Source: Oxytricha trifallax
Lineage: Eukaryota; Ciliophora; Spirotrichea; Sporadotrichida; Oxytrichidae
Direction: 5' to 3'
DNA length: 64,000 bases
Assembly (NCBI GenBank): GCA_000711775.1
Contig: ARYC01000327.1
Coordinates: forward strand, 1 to 64,000
Part shown: one piece after another, positions 60,901-64,000 of the stretch
Numbering within the stretch: position 1 is the first letter of the stretch
Layout of the letters: each line of letters starts with the position of its first letter
Made by a program: the position numbers and the translations under genes
Notes under the pieces: model-generated
Database searches by the model: none
Told to the model about the DNA's origin: nothing
What the model saw: only the letters and a program-made list of their open reading frames with translations

Positions 60901-63900
60901 TTAAAACTTTCTGATTAGCCAGTAAAGAAATCGAAGTAAGCTTGGAAATAATCATATTAAAGCTTAAGAGTTGCATCTGAACTATCTTCAATCTTGATAG
61001 TTGCCAACACATTTATGGCTTCTTAGATTCTGTCTTGGAGTTATAAATAGTAAACCATTTACATTCTGTCCGCTAAATTGAATTCTTTGCTTTCAGTTAA
61101 TCGTTTCAAGAATCTATCATAGGTCTTTCTAACGTTTCTATTCAATGTCCAGTTTTGAACATCGCCAACTTGGTGTGCTCTAGAGTTAATCATTGGGTAA
61201 TAATCGAAATGCTTGATTTCTTTGTCAAATTCATTGTAGCTTATCAATCTTGAGTGGAAGACTTTACCGAGAAGCTTCTTCAAGTTATGAGTTTGGTTTT
61301 AAGTTAAGAACTCAATAGCAGAATCTTCATCTGAGTGATAGAGTGAAAATTTCCATACTTCTTCAAAGTAGATAAACCTAAATCTCAACACTTGCACAAC
61401 TTTAAGGTAAAACTCTCTTTCTTTCAACATCCACATCAAGTCAGTAAGATTGAATCCTCTGTCATACTTATAAAGATTTTCAGTTCTTAAGAATTCTAGA
61501 ATGTCCTCTTTATTTCCACTTTAAACAATATCTCTGAAGGTCTCTTTCTTGTTAATTGAAAGTCTGTTAACTACCTTCAATTCGTTTGTCTGAGCTCTTG
61601 CTATGATTTCGTCGTTCTCAGACACATTTGAAGGGAAATGTGTGAAAGTGCCTTCTTGAGGGAAGTAGAAATAGAACAAAAGTTTTTGTGTGGTGTATGG
61701 TGACAAACTTTAAGGAATCGACTTCATGTATTTTGTCAGCTCTATAGGTAGGGCTCCTTATGGAATCTGATATAGAATTGAAAATTCTTTTTATTGAGGA
61801 GTGAGTGAACTAATTATCTCAAAGATTGTTCACTTGATTATTAAGAATCTGCTTTATCATAATGAAAGAATTGACTTCTTTCTTAAAGAGTATTAGATTG
61901 TTAGCTGCTTAAATTGATAGTCCTCTCCAAGAAAATAATAAGCAATTGTATATAAGAAAGTTTAATTGAAACCTTTATTCTAAGTCTGGTGTTACTTTTA
62001 GTTTCATTGTACCTTTGCATAATATCATCACCTCCAAAAAGGTCCATATTGTTGCTTGAGTAATAATAATCTTATTAATAAGCTGCTGGTTGAACCCTTT
62101 TAATAAAAATATAATAAACGATAAAACCTGTTAAGCATCATGTTTTATTAAGGTGCATTTCTATTTACAATTTTACTCCATTTAATTATTAAAGTAAAAT
62201 CGATTATTATTAATTTTAATATAAAAATTATTTCTGGCAGCTCCATAGCCTGCACCACCCATCATCTATTACGGTGCAGCAAAATTGCTGAACAGAGCCT
62301 GCTACTATTGTATCTACTGCTACTACTGCATCATCATTTGTGGTTAGCCCATCATTGGCTGTGCAGCAGATATATATGTTGGTGCTGGGTTATATGTTGG
62401 TGAAATTGTTGTGCCTCCAAACAAACCTCCTCCTGATGGCATTGCTTAACCAAAACCTCCAGCTCCTCCCATTGGAGGAGTCTAATTAAATGCTGGGGCA
62501 CCAAAAGAAAAGTTATTTAAGGAGGCATCTGCAAATGGATCTTGACCTCCAAAAAGATTGATTGGTTAACCATTGAGATCAGCATTCAATAATAAATTAT
62601 ATAAAAAGCACAAATTTTATAAGATAAAGGATAATTAATATTACTTATTCTGTGCTTTTTGCATGTTAAGATTAAGGACAGTGTCAAATATTCTATTTTA
62701 TTGGTTTCTATCATTCAATCATATAATTATATTTGTTTATCGATTATATTTATTAAGTATTATAAATTGCCCTCTAAATAATCTCTTCTAGAGCTCATAT
62801 TTCCTAAAATCCTCTTGGCATCTACTAATTAATTATTTAATGCACAAATTTTTATTATAATTAGAACACTATAATAATATTTTTAATCTTCTTATCTCTA
62901 TTCTTGACAGAGCACTTCAGCTAAGAAACATTACTCAAGTGGATTGAGTTTGTGAATTCTCCCAATATCAAAGAAATGTAGGCATTCTTGATAATTTCCA
63001 AGTAGGTAATTATCTATGAATGTCTTTTCCATTTTGTGAGCTAAAAATGGCTTCACGGTTTAAAAATCATATATTATAGCTTTATTTAATAAAAACCATT
63101 TATATAACATAGATCTTATAATACAATTATAGTTGTCTAGAAGAAGTCTTGATCTTTCATGTAAATAAATATGTTTAACTCGTGACACTGATGCTTTGAA
63201 AACAATATTTAATAATTCTCTAAAAATTACTAATCCCTAAATTAAACTATCCGCGATTTAAACATAAAATTTCAAACAACTTATTCTTCTCATCTTAGGT
63301 TGTAGCTGGGAGAGTCCACTTCATGATTACAGAGTCAATTAACTCCTGATAAACACTGTTAGCTTGATTGCTGGTTCCCTTCATTCTCATCAGTTCATCT
63401 AAAACCCCCCGCACTTTCTTCATATCGTCAATTAACTGCATCTCAGTTGAGGTTATGTCTTCAATGAAATGGCTTTCACCCGATAAGATTATTTAAAGAC
63501 ATTAGTATGTAAGAAAAGTCAATTTATTCAGTTTGAATTACACAAAAAACTTGTGTTATAGACTATTTAATAATAAACAAGATACATTATGTCAATCTAC
63601 TCTCAGTAAACCCTTTTTCAACATCCAGAGGTTTCACCAAACTCAAATCTCTCTTCTAAATATTCTTTATCTCTAAATCTACATTCTTAGAAGCTAAACC
63701 GATAAAATTTCCAAATTTAATACTCAATTAAATATTCATTAAAACCCTTTCTAAATTATTGCAAAATTTTACAGATTGTCTATCAACCACTAAAATTTGC
63801 AATTAAGTGTAGGCGTTGAGATTAGCTGAGAATCTTATTTCCCCTTGTTCGTTTGGTGTCAAATTAAATATTTGAAGTGGGCCTTGCTTCAAGAAATTTT

Positions 63901-64000
63901 GCATGTCAGGTAGTGGGATGTTTTAGCCACTTACCATTTCACAATCATATGAATGTAAATCTTTATCTTATATCATAAATATTTGATATATATTTTAACA
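57895..64000 (-). CDS. Scrambled gene for a large conserved ciliate protein (N-terminus outside window)
   Basis: About 1,220 codons are visible, ending at TGA 59894-59896. From the window end down to 62081 the pieces are in linear order. The middle then alternates between an upper locus (61,788-61,990) and a lower locus (57,895-58,611), and the rest is one long MDS plus a last one. In reading order the scrambled pieces are 61981-62084, 58415-58611, 58202-58311, 61874-61926, 58000-58070, 61831-61861, 57895-57985, 60162-61801. All joins keep one frame without TGA. Visible parts are: an N-terminal region with D-R-Q-S-V and R-D-L-S-L; H-K-M-E-K-T-F-I-D-N-Y-L-L-G; a Gly/Met/Gln-rich linker (about residues 300-450); G-R-G-L-S and F-K-K-E-V; Y-Q-I-P-Q-G-A-L-P; and a C-terminal R-D-G-Y-T-D-I-R-G-K-F. 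I know this arrangement from large predicted ciliate proteins but cannot give a function. Confidence 0.85.
58000..58070 (-). CDS. Scrambled gene, lower locus piece 5
   Basis: This encodes V-R-E-A-K-L-E-V-T-N-D-I-L-V-I-H-R. It ends with the 9-bp pointer TATGATAAA (plus 58000-58008, repeated at 61853-61861). Confidence 0.85.
58202..58311 (-). CDS. Scrambled gene, lower locus piece 3
   Basis: This encodes A-D-N-S-A-S-A-L-I-T-F-A-L-L-D-L and N-E-G-R-G-L-S. It ends with the 12-bp pointer AGAGGACTATCA (plus 58202-58213), found again at 61915-61926 in the upper locus. Confidence 0.85.
58415..58611 (-). CDS. Scrambled gene, lower locus piece 2
   Basis: This encodes N-E-Y-V-D-T-N-Y-F-K-Q-I-N and F-F-V-D-Y-C-E-Y-I. 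It begins with pointer ACCAGACTTA and ends with the 13-bp pointer TTAAAAATGCAGA (plus 58415-58427, repeated at 58299-58311). The IES 58312-58427 separates it from piece 3. Confidence 0.85.
58820..59534 (+). CDS. MAPEG-family membrane protein (germline copy, 3 MDSs)
   Basis: Joining 58820-58978, 59082-59264 and 59367-59534 gives 169 codons plus TGA (59532-59534), starting ATG 58820. MAPEG proteins are small four-helix integral membrane enzymes of eicosanoid and glutathione metabolism (microsomal GST-like). The family signature R-x-H-x-N-x2-E-x3-P is at residues 92-102 (R92, H94, N96, E99, P102). Hydrophobic segments are near residues 11-32, 101-114, 115-135 and 147-166, and the late Y-x-x-G-Y and R145 of the family are present. 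Pointer AGCAT removes a 103-bp IES and TAATA a 102-bp IES. Neither IES has GT-AG ends, and the first contains an in-frame TGA. The gene sits between the two loci of the scrambled gene, on the other strand. Confidence 0.9.
58979..59081 (+). other. IES 1 of the MAPEG gene
   Basis: This 103-bp AT-rich IES has pointer AGCAT at 58974-58978 and 59077-59081. Removal gives E-E-H-K-K-N-F-P across the join. Confidence 0.9.
59265..59366 (+). other. IES 2 of the MAPEG gene
   Basis: This 102-bp IES has pointer TAATA at 59260-59264 and 59362-59366. Removal gives N-G-L-I-V-P-Y across the join. Confidence 0.9.
59535..59893. other. Spacer between convergent MAPEG and scrambled gene ends
   Basis: This 359-bp AT-rich stretch has no gene. 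The 3' untranslated ends and macronuclear chromosome ends of both genes probably lie here, but no marker is visible. Confidence 0.4.
59894..60093 (-). CDS. Scrambled gene, last MDS with stop
   Basis: This encodes V-K-K-F-A-V-L-V-L-S-D-N-L-G-S and a Gln-rich C-terminus ending at TGA 59894-59896. The stop lies 360 bp from the convergent MAPEG stop. Confidence 0.9.
60162..61801 (-). CDS. Scrambled gene, long upper MDS (piece 8)
   Basis: This 1.64-kb MDS has no TGA. It encodes Y-Q-I-P-Q-G-A-L-P, T-H-F-P-S-N-V-S-E, a largely helical middle (for example F-D-F-F-T-G-Q-S-E), an acidic stretch (E-I-D-D-E-N-M), a beta-rich part and F-F-R-D-G-Y-T-D-I-R-G-K-F near the end. It joins the last MDS through AAGTT on the minus strand (60162-60166, 60089-60093). 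The IES is 60094-60166. Confidence 0.9.
61831..61861 (-). CDS. Scrambled gene, upper locus piece 6 (31 bp)
   Basis: This tiny piece encodes Y-D-K-A-D-S-Q-Q-S-S and consists largely of its two pointers, TATGATAAA and ATAATCAAGTG (plus 61831-61841, repeated at 57975-57985). Only 11 bp separate the pointers. Confidence 0.85.
61874..61926 (-). CDS. Scrambled gene, upper locus piece 4
   Basis: This 53-bp piece encodes R-G-L-S-I-Q-A-A-N-N-L-I-L-F-K-K-E-V. It ends with the 13-bp pointer TTAAGAAAGAAGT (plus 61874-61886, repeated at 58058-58070). The DNA 61927-61980 between pieces 1 and 4 is eliminated spacer. Confidence 0.85.
61981..62084 (-). CDS. Scrambled gene, upper locus piece 1
   Basis: This encodes Y-Q-Q-D-Y-Y-Y-S-S-N-N-M-D-L-F-G-G and ends at the minus-strand pointer ACCAGACTTA (plus 61981-61990). 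The next piece in the protein is not adjacent: the same 10 bp occur at 58602-58611 in the lower locus. Confidence 0.85.
62239..62587 (-). CDS. Scrambled gene MDS, Gly/Met/Gln-rich linker
   Basis: This encodes a low-complexity segment with F-G-G-Q-D-P-F-A-D, G-G-A-G-G-F-G and a run of Met then Gln codons (CAG, CAA and TAG mixed). Probably a flexible linker. Pointer AGCT (62239-62242, 62081-62084) joins in frame. The IES 62085-62242 is 158 bp, the longest in this gene's linear part. Confidence 0.8.
62647..62692 (-). CDS. Scrambled gene MDS (linear part)
   Basis: This encodes F-D-T-V-L-N-L-N-M-Q-K-A-Q-N. Pointer GAAT on the minus strand (62647-62650, 62584-62587). The IES is 62588-62650. Confidence 0.8.
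62751..62823 (-). CDS. Scrambled gene MDS (linear part)
   Basis: This encodes A-K-R-I-L-G-N-M-S-S-R-R-D-Y-L. Pointer AATA on the minus strand (62751-62754, 62689-62692). The IES is 62693-62754. Confidence 0.75.
62886..63059 (-). CDS. Scrambled gene MDS (linear part)
   Basis: This encodes H-K-M-E-K-T-F-I-D-N-Y-L-L-G and L-N-P-L-E-Q-C-F-L-A-E-V-L. Minus-strand pointer AGAT (62886-62889, 62820-62823). The IES of 66 bp lies between. Confidence 0.85.
63135..63205 (-). CDS. Scrambled gene MDS (linear part)
   Basis: This encodes S-K-H-Q-C-H-E-L-N-I-F-I-Y-M-K-D-Q. The join to the next MDS uses only a 2-bp AC (plus 63135-63136, 63058-63059) but restores the frame. The IES is 63060-63136. Confidence 0.8.
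63274..63523 (-). CDS. Scrambled gene MDS (linear part)
   Basis: This encodes E-D-I-T-S-T-E-M-Q-L-I-D-D-M-K-K and a likely helical region ending D-E-K-N-K-L-F. Pointer TTGTTT on the minus strand (63274-63279, 63200-63205). The IES is 63206-63279. Confidence 0.85.
63591..63712 (-). CDS. Scrambled gene MDS (linear part)
   Basis: This encodes K-R-D-L-S-L-V-K-P-L-D-V-E-K-G-F-T-E-S-R. Minus-strand pointer ATTGAC (plus 63591-63596 and 63518-63523). The IES of 73 bp lies between. Confidence 0.8.
63764..63955 (-). CDS. Scrambled gene, first visible MDS (partial)
   Basis: This encodes G-P-L-Q-I-F-N-L-T-P-N-E and ends D-R-Q-S-V-K-F. The upstream boundary near 63,955 is uncertain because AT-rich DNA follows to the window end. 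Palindromic pointer AAATTT (63764-63769, 63713-63718); the 51-bp IES 63713-63763 would be in frame even if kept. Confidence 0.6.

Noticed and set aside
61788..61990. Apparent frameshifts in the minus-strand gene
   Set aside because: I first read these as sequencing errors or pseudogene damage. Each break falls exactly at a repeat whose second copy in 57.9-58.6 kb restores the frame, so scrambling explains them better.
1..64000. CRISPR arrays, bacterial operons, ribosome binding sites
   Set aside because: The sequence is eukaryotic germline DNA; no regularly spaced short repeats or prokaryotic signals were seen.

Overview
The window reads as germline (micronuclear) DNA of a spirotrich ciliate of the Oxytricha/Stylonychia type. 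Three things in the sequence show this. Long open frames appear only if TAA and TAG are read as glutamine and TGA alone as stop. Transposons end in C4A4-type telomeric repeats (CAAAACCCCAAAACCCC at 3833; GGGGTTTTGGGGTTTTG at 933), the hallmark of telomere-bearing elements (TBEs). Genes are split into short gene pieces (MDSs) separated by AT-rich internal eliminated sequences (IESs), with short direct repeats (pointers) at the joins. Most of the window is about 80% AT, so ORFs found with the standard code are mainly shadows.

1-9.5 kb is transposon-rich. It holds the 3' part of one TBE, a second TBE end beside it, a relic zinc-finger ORF split by a 738-bp foldback element, one full-length TBE (3833-7913, three genes) and a solo TBE end near 8.62 kb.

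9.5-57.3 kb appears to hold one very large plus-strand gene, or a few, cut into more than 40 MDSs of about 20-170 bp. The IESs range from about 50 bp to 3.8 kb. Most neighbouring pieces can be joined in frame through a pointer. Many IESs are filled by mobile DNA: two families of foldback elements with TA target duplications, MITE-like pairs, GC-richer inserts at 19.0-20.6 and 29.0-30.4 kb, and relic ORFs.

57.9-64 kb holds the clearest result. A minus-strand gene for a large conserved ciliate protein (about 1,220 residues visible, N-terminus outside the window) is scrambled. Its middle is divided between two loci about 3.5 kb apart, 61.79-62.0 kb and 57.89-58.61 kb. Reading must jump between them repeatedly through pointers of 9-14 bp, and the order found (upper, lower, lower, upper, lower, upper, lower, upper) restores one open frame. 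A complete plus-strand MAPEG-family gene (169 codons, two IESs) lies between the two loci. Both genes become readable only after the DNA eliminations and joins that build the macronucleus.

All joins were found by eye. The scrambled gene and the MAPEG gene are well supported. Several joins in the large plus-strand gene rest on pointers of only 3-5 bp and are marked as tentative.
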